This document shows positions 11,237 to 21,571 of a DNA stretch of 64,000 bases, in pieces; the first letter of the stretch is position 1, and each line of letters begins with the position of its first letter. A program made the position numbers and the translations under genes. Origin of the DNA: Volvox africanus (lineage: Eukaryota; Chlorophyta; Chlorophyceae; Chlamydomonadales; Volvocaceae); NCBI GenBank assembly GCA_030268105.1, contig BSDZ01000033.1, positions 507,501 to 571,500 of the forward strand, written 5' to 3'. The notes under the pieces were generated by a model. It was not told the origin of the DNA. It was given only the letters and a program-made list of their open reading frames with translations, and made no database searches.

Positions 11237-13959
11237 ATGAAGATCGCTTGTATTGGCGCCGGATATGTTGGAGGCCCAACCATGGCCAGTAAGTTATGCG
11301 TTTTCACGGAACTGATACAGGTTGGGCCTAAGCCTGGCCATATAGGCCACATTGGGACGGCGTGCATCCCACCCTTAGTTTTAGTGACCTATAACGATTT
11401 AGCTGGCCTAGTATGACTTGGGTCGATCGGTGTCGATCGCCTTCATACGCCTGTTGCATGCGAAGCGCTGCTACAAGAAATTTAATTTGTGATGGTACTG
11501 AGAATCACGTTATATGTCATGTGCTATTCTCCTCTTAGTTCATTCTTTCCAACTTTTGCACTCTCAACGCTCCCGACCTGACGCCATGCGCCCTTTCCGT
11601 TGCTTTGGTCGCAGTGGTTGCTCTTTATTGCCCAGAGATTGAGGTGAGATTTCTTTTTTATAAAAAAAATGTTGTGTTTAAAGTGACGAGTTCGTTGAAG
11701 GTGACTTGTTACTTGTTTTTGTTCTGCAGGTTGTGGTGGTGGACATTAACGAAGAGCGCATCAAGGCATGGAACAGCAATAAACTGCCGAGTAAGAGGTT
11801 GCTTAATGACTATGTACGGACCCCTGACATTCCGTGCTCTTAGTCAACTGTTTCCCTTAGTACCTACAGTGCATCCCCCAAAACATGTGCACCTGCAGTT
11901 TACGAGCCAGGCCTGTTTGAAGTAGTGAAGGAGTGCCGTGGCCGTAATCTTTTCTTCTCGACTGATACAAAGAAGCACGTTGGCGAGGCTGACATCGTTT
12001 TCGTGAGGTGCGCAAACCAGTTGTCACAGACTGCCTACATGGGTACCGATCGCATTTGATTATGAATGATGAACGGATCCCAAATGGAATGTGAGCTTGC
12101 GAGTGACCTGGGTTAACTTGCTGACACTCGTGGTACTGAAAGCACAAGTGGTTTTAAGAAATGGTGATGGGGGGTAACAAAACTCGCGCCTCACCGTTGC
12201 CCACCTGCAGTGTGAACACTCCTACAAAGACAACAGGTATCGGGGCCGGCAGGGCTGCAGACCTGACGTACTGGGAGGGCGCTGCGCGCCTGATTGCGTC
12301 AGTGTCCACAAGCAGCAAGATCGTTGTGGAAAAGTCGACGGTGCCTGTTAAGACTGCCGAAGCCATCGGCAAGGTAAGCGGTGTACATTCCTTCTTCGCG
12401 ATGTTCCAAGACGTCCACAGGGTTTCGGATTGTGTGGCTTACTGGCGAAAAAAATATGGATTTGCGCCTGGATGCAAAGGCTCTCATTACCCGGCTTTTC
12501 TTTAAGTGCGTCTACTCCTGCCCGCCTAAATTTTGAATTTACTCAGCTGGATATCCACACATTCTTCTACAGGTATTAAAGCGCAACTGCCAGGACCCTG
12601 AGGTTCATTTTGAGATTCTATCAAACCCTGAGTTCTTGGCAGAGGGTACTGCTATTGAGGATCTGCGCCATCCCGACCGTGTGAGTGCCGACGGAAACTA
12701 CTCAAGTATGTCGTGACTCCCGTTGGCTTCTCGCACCATACAGAATTGGAAGTGTTGCGGTTCCGGTGTGCCAGTAGCAACTATGCAAAATTGCATGTAT
12801 TACCAAGATAACCAGGCACCACATCGTGGAAATGAAGGGAAAGGCCGATTCGGACATAATGGTTGGCATAATGGCATGTCCACGCGCCATTCAACAAATC
12901 CCACCATCTGGATATCAATCGAACCCCTTCGTGGTGGGACCCGTACAGGTGCTGGTCGGTGGTGCTGACACTGAGAGCGGCAGGAAGGCAATTGAGACCT
13001 TGGCCTCTGTCTATGCTCATTGGATTCCGCGTGAACGCATTTTGACTGCTAACTTATGGTCGGCAGAGTTGGCAAAGCTGACGGCGAACGCATTCCTGGC
13101 TCAACGAATCTCATCCATCAATGCTATTTCTGCTCTCTGCGAGGCCACCGGAGCTGATGTGTCGCAAGTGGCGCACGCGATTGGCACAGACAGCCGTATC
13201 GGCCCTAAGTTTCTGAACGCCTCAGTGGGGTTCGGCGGCTCGTGCTTCCAAAAGGATATTCTGAACTTGTGCTACGTGTGCGAGTCGGTGGGCCTCAAGG
13301 AGGTGGCGGAGTACTGGTAAGGGATAATAGAAAGAGAACATTTTTTGAACAACCTAAGGCGGTTTCACTCATTGACGTGCTAATTTGCATGGACCGCCCT
13401 TGCCGTCTGTAGGTATCAGGTGGTGTCAATGAACGACTACCAGAAGCAGCGCTTCGTGGAGCGCGTCATCAGCGCCATGTTCAACACAGTCTCCAAGAAA
13501 AAAATTGCCATCTTTGGCTTCGCCTTCAAGAAGGATACGGGCGACACCCGTGAGACACCTGCTGTGGACGTTTGCAAGGGCCTCATCCGCGATGGCGCGA
13601 AGGTGTGCGTGTACGACCCCGAAGTGACGGCTGAGCAAATTTTCCGCGATTTATCTGCGCCAAAGTTTGAATGGGACCGACCAAACTACAGCCGTTCTGC
13701 CAGCCACATGCTCGAAAATGTACAGGTAGTGCAGGATGCGGTCGCTGCAGCGGAGGGCGCACACGCAATCTGCGTGCTCACGGAGTGGGACGTCTTTAGG
13801 AACTACGACTACCAGGCCATGTACGGCAAGATGACAAAGCCCGCCTTCATCTTTGACGGACGTAATATCCTTGATCACGCCAAACTACGTGAGATTGGCT
13901 TTATTGTTTATGCGTTAGGCAAGCCACTGGACGCATTCTTGCAAAAGAACTACGCATAG
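11237..13959 (+). CDS. UGD: UDP-glucose 6-dehydrogenase
   Basis: Oxidises UDP-glucose to UDP-glucuronate with two NAD+, supplying precursors for wall and extracellular-matrix glycans; cytosolic. Eight exons agree in phase: 11237-11288, 11615-11643, 11730-11790, 11899-12007, 12211-12373, 12573-12680, 12949-13316 and 13413-13959, giving 478 residues, the normal length for eukaryotic enzymes. The Rossmann motif GAGYVG is at residues 7-12. The catalytic cysteine is Cys273 in [10 protein letters not shown]. Lys217 and Asn221 stand in the conserved [13 protein letters not shown] segment. The C-terminal NAD-binding-like domain ([18 protein letters not shown]) is complete. No frameshift or missing residue is seen. 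Intron length is modest and a TATA box lies 151 bases upstream. In volvocine algae this enzyme would feed acidic sugars into the matrix; that link is general knowledge, not visible here. Confidence 0.97.
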
Positions 13960-14511
13960 GCGTTCTATAGAACGGAACATCAACCTGCAGATGACGAGTT
14001 CATGAAGCGGAATCAGGTGTTGCCATGTCATTATTGCAACATTCGCCAGAGCATATTCCCAGGGCCGCAACGCTTACGATAAGTCCATGGATGAGATGTT
14101 TGAGGAGAGTATAGCACACCTTGTTAGACACTTCTTTCAATGGGGCCGGGCGTAGTTCGCCAAGCCTTAGTCAGCTGCCAGCGTTTGCGCTGAGATAATA
14201 GGCCTACGCTCTTCCTGACAAACCGGTTCGAAAGCTAATTCACTTAAGCATCTGGCGTCGAGGGTTTGCTTACAACCGGTACGATGGCTTTGGACGGGTG
14301 GGAACAAAAAACCAGTTTTGGGAACTCTTCAAGCGGATACTTCTATATCTTGACGGATAGATACATGTATCAATCACGAGACTTTCATACTTGCAAGTGA
14401 AAGTCTGCTTGGTACTCTGCTTGCAGATTCGTTCATTACCATTCATATTTTTTCACGGCGGTCTTGGCTATGCTGCATGTATGGGCCTTCCATTTACCCC
14501 ACCAGCACCAA

Positions 14512-14516
14512 TGTAA
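14512..14516 (+). terminator. Polyadenylation signal TGTAA of UGD
   Basis: First TGTAA I noticed downstream of the UGD stop, implying a 3' UTR of about 560 bases. Confidence 0.45.
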
Positions 14517-14529
14517 GGGCATCCCATGG

Positions 14530-15269
14530 AACATGCTCGCAACTTTTAGTTGATTTGGCAAACGCCTACGCATATCACGCCACTGTTACAAGTGCACAGA
14601 TTGCAAAGGGAAGGCACCGCACCGGGGGACCAGCGACCCAACATTACCCGGCGTATCCAACACTATTGTGCAGAACCCAAGCAGCCAGCTTTGACCCAGC
14701 CCGGCAGTATAATCCAAGTATACCAGTAGGATTCAGAGTTATCTGGTTGCTATTTGCCTTAAATCAAAGCTGGAAGAAGCACAAGGATGACAGTTGGTCC
14801 GCAATTAGTCGACCATGCCAGTGCAGCTGTCTCAGTCTTTCATGAGCTCAAAGGACTGCCATCCCGTGTGCGCGCGTAGCGTGCGTGTCCCAGCTTGTAC
14901 GAGATACCACCTGCAGATCGATCTCAAGCACGAAGTGTAAGTGTGGCATCGCAATCCTCAGAGGAGCTCGTCATAGGTAAAGCTTTATTAATTGATGATA
15001 AATTGCTACTCAAGCAGCTAGTCACCACCTGCGTGGTGATAGTTTTCCTGGCGCACAACGCTACGAGGCATGCCCCTGTTTCATTCGTGAGCTTCTTTGA
15101 ATCGACGATGACCAAGTAGATATTCACCTCTTCAGAAGCATGACAGATCAGCACTGCGAGGTAATACTGTCGCAATCAGCTGAGATGGCGGCGTACAATA
15201 CTCAGGCGGCCTTCAAGAGGTGTTGCTGATCGTCGGAGGTAAGACAGTTCGAGGGTTTTAGGGTTCAAG
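14530..15269. other. Intergenic stretch without a recognisable gene
   Basis: Short open frames occur on both strands but none has splice-compatible neighbours, a domain or coherent composition. It probably holds the 3' UTR of the minus-strand gene ending at 15270. Confidence 0.4.
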
Positions 15270-15511
15270 TTAGAAGAAGCTGAGGACATCTGGCCCCTTC
15301 TCCAAGAGGTGGACCCTACAACCGGGGGGTTGCTGACTGCAGCGCTACCAAAATTCTTACCTGCCATGTCGTACCATAACATGCAAGCCAATCAATCAGC
15401 AAGGAGGCGAGCATCAGCGACCCCCAGTGTCTGACAATAAGTGGTGCCACCGCAGGAATACCAAACAGTGCCGACAGCATGATAGTCCAGAAACTCGGGC
15501 GCTGCAAGAGC
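15270..15511 (-). pseudogene. 3' end of a truncated membrane-protein gene
   Basis: Two phase-compatible minus-strand exons, 15511-15361 and 15332-15270, end at a TAA. The first encodes a hydrophobic stretch (FWTIMLSALFGIPAVAPLIV, then SLMLASLLIDWLACYG) ending at a good donor (CAG|GTAAG). The second gives about 20 residues with a charged tail. Upstream on the same strand there is only an (AT)n tract and then an LTR-like element, and I find no further exons. The simplest reading is a gene whose 5' part was removed or displaced by repeat insertion. A distant upstream exon beyond the repeats cannot be excluded. Confidence 0.35.
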
Positions 15512-15529
15512 CTGCAAGTCGTCAAATAT

Positions 15530-15530
<1 letters not shown>

Positions 15531-15619
<89 letters not shown>
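15531..15619. repeat. (AT)n microsatellite, about 88 bp
   Basis: Uninterrupted alternating AT apart from the ends. Self-complementary, so prone to cruciform formation and length change. It stands just upstream (minus strand) of the truncated exon at 15511. Confidence 0.97.
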
Positions 15620-15621
<2 letters not shown>

Positions 15622-16044
15622 AAAAAAACGAAAAGACTAAAAAAAGACTCAAAACTGAAACCCATCTGAGTGATCAGTTTGCCCATTTTAACCTGATCTA
15701 ACCGGTTATCGACATACCCCTAATAATTATCTACTATTAGCAAGGCCTTTTCTGCTCTGTATCCAAAACTGTAAATGTATTTACTATTTTAAAGTTAATT
15801 GTTTTAATAAAAAAACTAATATGCATATATCCGGGAGCCCGCCATACAGCAGGTCGAGGTTACGGGAAGGCTGGGTCTAAAGGCCTTCCTCTTAGTCATC
15901 TGCGCTTTAGTCCAGACCACCTGGTTCAGGCAGCGAAGGAATGCGAGGCAGAGCAATGAAGGGGAGCATAAAAACGGATCCAAATACCCACGCCTAAGTT
16001 CATATGACGCCGAAGGCGCTGCAGTTGAGACCGATATGTATAGG

Positions 16045-16445
16045 GAAATGATGAATAAACGAGACACAATACCCCTGTAGACGCTGCTGTAAAGGATGAC
16101 TAACCGTGATGGGGGAGGACGACGCTAGCTCCATCCACGGTAGAGAAGGTGAAAATGTTGCAACGTAAACTAGGTAGCCGCCAAGGCCGCAAATAGGAGC
16201 AATAGAATCCAAATAATGTTTACTATTGGGCTTGCTGCTGGTGGCTGCGAAAAGGTACCGCGCAAGAATTACTGGGTTCACTGAAGCAGGACACGCGAAA
16301 TCGGATAGCTGACCGTTGGTGCTGTCATGCGCGTGTACCTCCCAACCCCCCTTTTTATAGTAACAAAGCGCCCTAAACCCATTGGCCAGCCCCCAAAACA
16401 GCCCAGGCTACTCTGAAGACCGGGCGCGCGCCAACCAAACGAAGC
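16045..16445 (-). mobile_element. LTR-like element, copy A
   Basis: About 400 bp almost identical, in reverse orientation, to 35841-36255; I saw one clear substitution. In element orientation it starts with CTGTGCTTCGTTTGG, carries a TATAAAAA box near its beginning and ends in CTCGTTTATTCATC. TATA-bearing ends of this size suggest a solo LTR or similar terminal repeat, but I could not identify TG...CA ends or a target-site duplication. The duplicated block starts 68 bases further on. Confidence 0.7.
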
Positions 16446-16512
16446 ACAGTCTCACACCTGGGACAGCGGCGGCGGTAGCAGCCGAAACAGCAAGGACGTG
16501 CACATGCGAGAG

Positions 16513-18501
16513 GAAGAAGAAGAGTAAGCGCAAGAAAACGGAGGCGCGAGAGATAAAGTCCAAGGCAGTTAAAGCAAGGCTAAGGAGCCATGCACCCTAG
16601 GAAACTGTGCCGCTGAGTTTAGCCGTAACTAAGCAAGAAGTGAAATTAGCCAGGAGGGAATGAAGAGAATTGGAAAAAGGATGGGAGAACTTATATGTCG
16701 GGGAACGCAGAATACGGCATGGACATGCGGGAATGGGAAGAAAAACGGGAAAGGGCGTACGGAAAGGGGCGTACTGATGGGGAAGGATAAAGAGAGGATG
16801 GCAGGGGCAGAGAACGGTCGCGGGATGCACGGGCTGGGGCCACGAATGGCTCCCAGCAGGCCGCTCACATACAGGGGCATATGCGTGCACGCCCCGTGGC
16901 GCAGTAAAACAAAGGAGTAGGAAGGAAGGCTGTCGGCAGAAAGGTGGGTGGAAATGCGTGGAGATGCATAGACAGCACCAGGGACAAGCAGGGGTCAAGT
17001 TCATCGCAGTGGACACCCAGCACGCAGACGAGGAAGCGGACAGGTAAAGCAGTATAGCGGCGCCGAGTGAGAGGGAACGCGGCGAAGGGAAGCAATGGCA
17101 GTGCAGAATAACTCACGGGTTAAACTCCAGCCGATGCGTACAGATCATTGCAGCGCAAAGTTCATCTCCGTGCTCCAAAGCAGGGGCTCCAAAGCCCTTA
17201 AAAGAGGAAACGTGCTTCGTCCGGAAGGACACAACGTCCGGAGGTCCCAAGGGGTCCCCCAAAAAACGAAGATAAGCTGCTCACCCAATGCACAGTGCAA
17301 TCCTAAGTGCTAGCTGACAAGGAACCGGGCGGAAGGAGAGAAGGAAAAGCTCATAGCTGTAAAATGACTTGCTGGCGGTTAAGTTGTTGCTGAGGCCACC
17401 AGCCGCGAGACGATTACGCTATGTGGACTGCGTGTACCCGCGTGCGTGCGGACTAGGATTCCGTCAAAGAACAGCTGTGATGTGTACAGCTGACGTTGGA
17501 GCTAGGGTGCGTGTACCGGCCTTCCGTTGTTCACACGTCAGCGGATGCGTAACGTCACCTTTTCGAAACATATTTAAATTGGATGGTGTTCGTCCGTACA
17601 ACCCTGAAGGAGAGTATTCGTGTTCGTGTCAAGTATGCCGTACTCCCGACATCAGACGGGTGTGGCAGCCTCCCTGGCTCTCAATAATCCGCAGTCCTTT
17701 TACCACCAGTCCCGTACACACACATGTACATACAATCTTGGGGTTTCTCGAGCCCAACCTTCCAGAAGGTGAGGACATTTCACCTCTTGGGAGCTGAGGG
17801 GAGGGGAAACGTAAGCCTCGTGCGTGCATGGCTATCCGAAGGCTCATTCTAATTATTTCGGCATTTGAGCCTGCGGAACCCGATCAACACGCACTCGCAC
17901 GCACGCGCGCGCACATAGCTTTCACGGCGTCTTCCTGCCGACCTTCTTCAGGTGCTGTTGTCGTCCCGCACCGGCAAGTTCATGCGCGGGGCAGTGGGGG
18001 CTGAGGCGGTGCTGTCTCCGCTGGAACGGAACGCAGAGGTGGGCCCGGGCAGGCGAGTCAGCGATAGCGCTGCTGGTGGCGGGAGGCGACGGAGCAACAG
18101 CGGCAACGGCGGCAGTGGCGGCGACGGAGGTTTCCAACTGGCTCGTGCGGTTGTCTTACTGGGAGGACGTGGCGCCTGTATCAACGGGAAGGTACTGGTG
18201 CCGTCGTACGCAAACCTGCTGCGGCTCGTGGTGAGGGAAATATGTATGTGGACTCGGGGACAGCCTTAAAGGGGGGGGGAGGCACGAAATGCTGGGGAAT
18301 AAGGGGAAGGCTGATGTCATAACAGCAAGCTGTACTTCTACGGCTTAAGCTGTACGGGGTTTGCTGGGCAGTTGGGCATTGGTAGGGCGGCGTCAACTAT
18401 GAGTGGTGACGGCTTATGAGCATCGGCGTAGGAGATGTAGTTCAACATCCAATAACTTGAATCCATCCATCAACTGAAAACCGAAAAAACGTTAGATCTC
18501 T
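16513..18501 (+). repeat. 2-kb segmental duplication, copy 1
   Basis: Matches 53796-55784 at a constant offset of 37283 with no indel I can detect. The only difference I noticed is at 17254 (G here, T at 54537). Copy 2 lies inside the Tmc/PAS gene and contains one of its exons, so copy 1 is the displaced one. It is a direct repeat. Ends: GAAGAAGAAGAG on the left and TTAGATCTCT on the right. No target-site duplication is visible. Apart from the orphan exon it holds intron-type sequence. Confidence 0.95.
17952..18230 (+). pseudogene. Orphan copy of a Tmc/PAS gene exon
   Basis: Counterpart of the exon at 55235-55513 of the large Tmc/PAS gene: acceptor TTCTTCAG, 93 codons beginning [13 protein letters not shown], donor GTGAGG. 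The reading frame is intact but there is no upstream or downstream Tmc exon here, so it cannot make the protein. It lies within the 2-kb duplicated block. Confidence 0.85.
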
Positions 18502-18734
18502 TGGCTTATTATGCATGGCCAGCAACCCATGGCACTCCCCTTCCAACCCCCAGTACCTAACCCACCCCTCTCCACCTCACTGGCGGGTCGCGCTGGCCCC
18601 TGCCACCAGAACTGTGTGCTCAGGGCCTCTCCAGCAGGCGGCCGGGGTGTCTCGGTCGCGAGCGTGAGCAGCAGCGTCTCCTAGCTTTCCGTGATTGCAT
18701 GTCGCGTGATGGCGCGCTGCCCTGCCCACGTCCA

Positions 18735-18962
18735 TCACGCGACATGCTCCGCCTCCACCCGGTCCAGCGTGGCGGGTTTCACGTTATTGGCGACCAGCAG
18801 CTCGGAGACAATGAACCATGGGTCGGCTTCACCTGAGGAAGCTTCCGCACGGTGAGACCCGGAAACCACGCAATCTGCACCGGATGCGCGGATTCCGTAC
18901 TGCGATTCGGGCAGCTGTAGATGAGACTCCAGCCACGCCAAAATTTGCACGGAGGTTAAGCT
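18735..18962 (-). pseudogene. Coding-like fragment ending in a stop, unknown protein
   Basis: On the minus strand about 75 codons read coherently (ILAWLESHLQLPESQYG, later WFIVSELLVANNVKPATL) to a TGA at 18735-18737. A possible acceptor AG precedes it near 18963. I do not recognise the family. No in-phase upstream exon was found: 19285-19533 (minus) also reads like protein, but an LTR-like element lies between. Probably the 3' remnant of a disrupted gene. Confidence 0.3.
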
Positions 18963-19057
18963 TCCGCAGCCTGCTGGGTGCGGCGGCGTCGATACGGGTC
19001 AGCGTGTGGGCGTGTGGGAGAGCCCATACACGGTGAGAGGAGGGGATGGGAGGCGAA

Positions 19058-19290
19058 TAAACGTGACCCGATACTGCTCCTGAGAAGCTGCTAAATGTAT
19101 AATTACGAGCCGAGATGGCGGCTTGCCTCGTCCAAGGTAGGCAAGGTGAAAAATGTTGAACGTAAGCTAGGTAGCCGCCAGGGCCGTGAGTAGGAACAGA
19201 AAATAAGCAATCAAGCCGTAACGATGTTTACTATTGGCTTTGCTGCTGCTAGCGACGATACAGTACTACGTAAATTTATTGAGTTCAAGG
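19058..19290 (-). mobile_element. LTR-like element, copy B, diverged
   Basis: Shares with copy A, in the same orientation, the end motif GAATAAACG, the block AAGGTGAAAAATGTTG, CGTAAGCTAGGTAGCCGCC and GATGTTTACTATTGG, but is clearly diverged and lacks the TATA end. It lies between the duplicated block and the Argonaute fragment. Confidence 0.6.
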
Positions 19291-19533
19291 AAGTGGGAAA
19301 TGAGACAATTGGCCATATTCTGCCGCCCTCCCCATCCTGCTCTTCGTCACCTCCTGAACGGCACAGAGCTTCAAGCTGGTGGACACCGGTCTGATGCTCA
19401 ACCTAGACCCAGCAGTCTTCGCGGCCTTTATGTCATAGCGTCCCTCATCTAGACCATTTTTGACAATGTCATTGTAGATGGCCACCTCTGGTCTACATTT
19501 TGCCGGTCTTGTCTGTGTCTTGTCCCCCACCAT
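19285..19533 (-). other. Coding-like minus-strand stretch, unassigned
   Basis: An ATG at 19533 opens 82 codons with a plausible central part (VAIYNDIVKNGLDEGRYDIK). No homologue comes to mind, and the 3' part enters the LTR-like copy. It may be a gene fragment related to 18735-18962, or chance. Confidence 0.2.
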
Positions 19534-19814
19534 TTATGTCTCCTTGTTCCAGCTGCTGCTGTTCTCTAGCATGGTGAACTATACTGCAGGTGGCATACCT
19601 TATCAAAGGCGGCCACTTGGAGAAAATGGCCCTCCTTGGCCTGAGTGAAGCTCGTACGAGCAGCACCTAGAGAAGGATAATAAGTAAATGCCGTAAGGGC
19701 TTCGATTTTCTGGAGTGAGAAGGACAAGGAGTGGCATGGTGTAAGCTTTTGCTTGGTGATGATCCTTCATGCCGCATGCTTCAGCACGCCATTCCTTCGC
19801 CTTCTCATCCCCAG

Positions 19815-21138
19815 GAAGTCGAAGCCCCAGCGGCTGGTCATGTACCGGGATGGAGTAAGCGAAGGCCAGTTTGACCAGGTGCTAGCTGAGGAGTACATGG
19901 CCATACGCAAGGTGAGACGCAGCACGGGGGGGACCGGGGATGTCACGTGTACTCAGCAGCAAGTCAGCAAAGGAAGGCGACTGCAGGGCTGCGGTATCGC
20001 AGGCCGAACCCCAGGCGGATTAGGAAGGGACCGGCGGTGAGCTGCTCCTCGTCCTGCCCCTCCCTGCCCCTCCAACTGTTCCATGTTTTGTCCTCCGTGT
20101 TTGCCTGAACGAATGAAGGCGTATGTGTTCTGCAATCGCGATGGCGATCATTCAGGACAAGGGTCAAGGGGCTGACACTTGCGGTGTATGTGTATTGTGG
20201 CTTGCAGGCTTGCTTTGAACTGGAAGCGAACTACCGGCCTGCGATCACCTTCATCGTGGTACAGAAGCGCCACAACATCAGGCTGCTGCCCGCAGACAAC
20301 GCGGGGTCCGACAGCAAGTACGTAGCAGTGTCCTGTGTGCCACTGCCGCTACTGCCTGTTTATGTGCCTGGTCTTTTGTCTGGGCGGGCCCTTTAAGTGA
20401 GCGGGTTATGGCGTGCCGTGCCTCCCTCAGAGTGCGGCCCCCTCAACCATGGCTGTGAAAATGAATTTCAATGGCGTTATCTCGACCTGCTCTCACCGTT
20501 CTAATCCTTTGCGCCACCCTGTCCGCCCGCCTTCCGCCATCTCCAGGGCAACGTGTTGCCAGGCACGGTAGTGGACAAGGGCATTGTGTCGCCGGATGCC
20601 TTCCACAAGGCACCAACAAAGTGGCCTTGATGCTGTATATGATGGTATATGTGAGCGGTGTGAGCGATGCGGCACTGGTGCCAACCGCCGTCTCAAATCA
20701 GCCTCTGAACAAACAACCTGGCGCAACAGGCGCAAACCTCATCCCGCAACCCATATCGATATTTCACTTCACTATGCAATATTGCTCCGCATCGCAGAAT
20801 GGCTACACCCTCCGCACTGACATTCCTAGACGGCCACAAAGCCTACTCCCCACTAAGACACACCCCAAGGGACTTCCCGATGCGCCTTCGCAATCGCATT
20901 TGGCGCATCAGGGGGCTCCTCCTCCTTTCTCCTCCTTTCTACCTGAACAGCCACGCAGGTCTTCAGGTACAGATCATGGTAACGCGGTTGTGGTGGAGAA
21001 TAGAGTCAGAAACGGTGGAGACCCTACCCATCTACGGCCCCTAAACCACGAAATCAAGCCCTCCAAACTCCTGGCTGCAGGGCACCAACAAGCCGGCGCA
21101 CTACCACGTGCTGATTGACCACATTGGTTTCGGTGCGG
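19815..21138 (+). pseudogene. Argonaute (Piwi domain) remnant
   Basis: Consecutive pieces of an Argonaute Piwi domain lie in the right order. 19815-19911 has LVMYRDGVSEGQFDQVL, including the second catalytic Asp (YRDG). 20208-20321 has RPAITFIVVQKRHN. 20547-20603 has GNVLPGTVVDKG then SPDAF. A piece near 20937 has FYLNSHAGLQ, and 21081-21138 has GTNKPAHYHVL. Argonautes slice target RNA bound to small RNAs. Upstream PAZ, MID and the first DVTHP-type Asp are absent, as is the last catalytic His region after 21138. After SPDAF the frame runs into TGA. The FYLN piece lacks a nearby acceptor, and the last piece lacks a GT donor. I read it as a decayed fragment. If the second exon ends at GTACGT rather than GTAGCA there is also a frameshift. 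Confidence 0.75.
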
Positions 21139-21571
21139 GAGTGCCGAGTGCAATTATGTCCTTTCGTCACAAGCGGGGTCAGTGGGTCTAATTATTGCCG
21201 CTGTAAACGGCAATTCTCTCAACTCATACGGTGGTGCGCGGATGGCATGTTGCCGCTTGCGTGGTGTCTTGGTTGGATGGGGGCAATGCAGGTCCCATAT
21301 TGAAGCGGTGCCGGCGGCAGAGCAGATATTTTGCAGGCTGTTTCTTATGTTACGTGGATCATCCACCGTTATGTCCGCAACATGTTCCCGCGAGATGAGA
21401 TTTTCCCGCTCTGGAGACCACTGAAGGATATGGACTGTTTAGTCTTATTACTTCTGCCCACTTTCAACACGGATCTCGGTGCTGCCGCGCTTCTCCCCCG
21501 TCGCAGCCGCCAAACCCCAAAACCCAACGGACCAAACGCAGATAAAACGAGTCTTGCCCCCGTGCAGACCC

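Noticed and set aside
16597..17016. Minus-strand 139-codon frame, present identically at 53880-54299
   Set aside because: It lies in intron sequence of the duplicated block. Identity reflects the recent duplication, not selection. Composition is Pro/Cys/His/Phe-rich with no domain.
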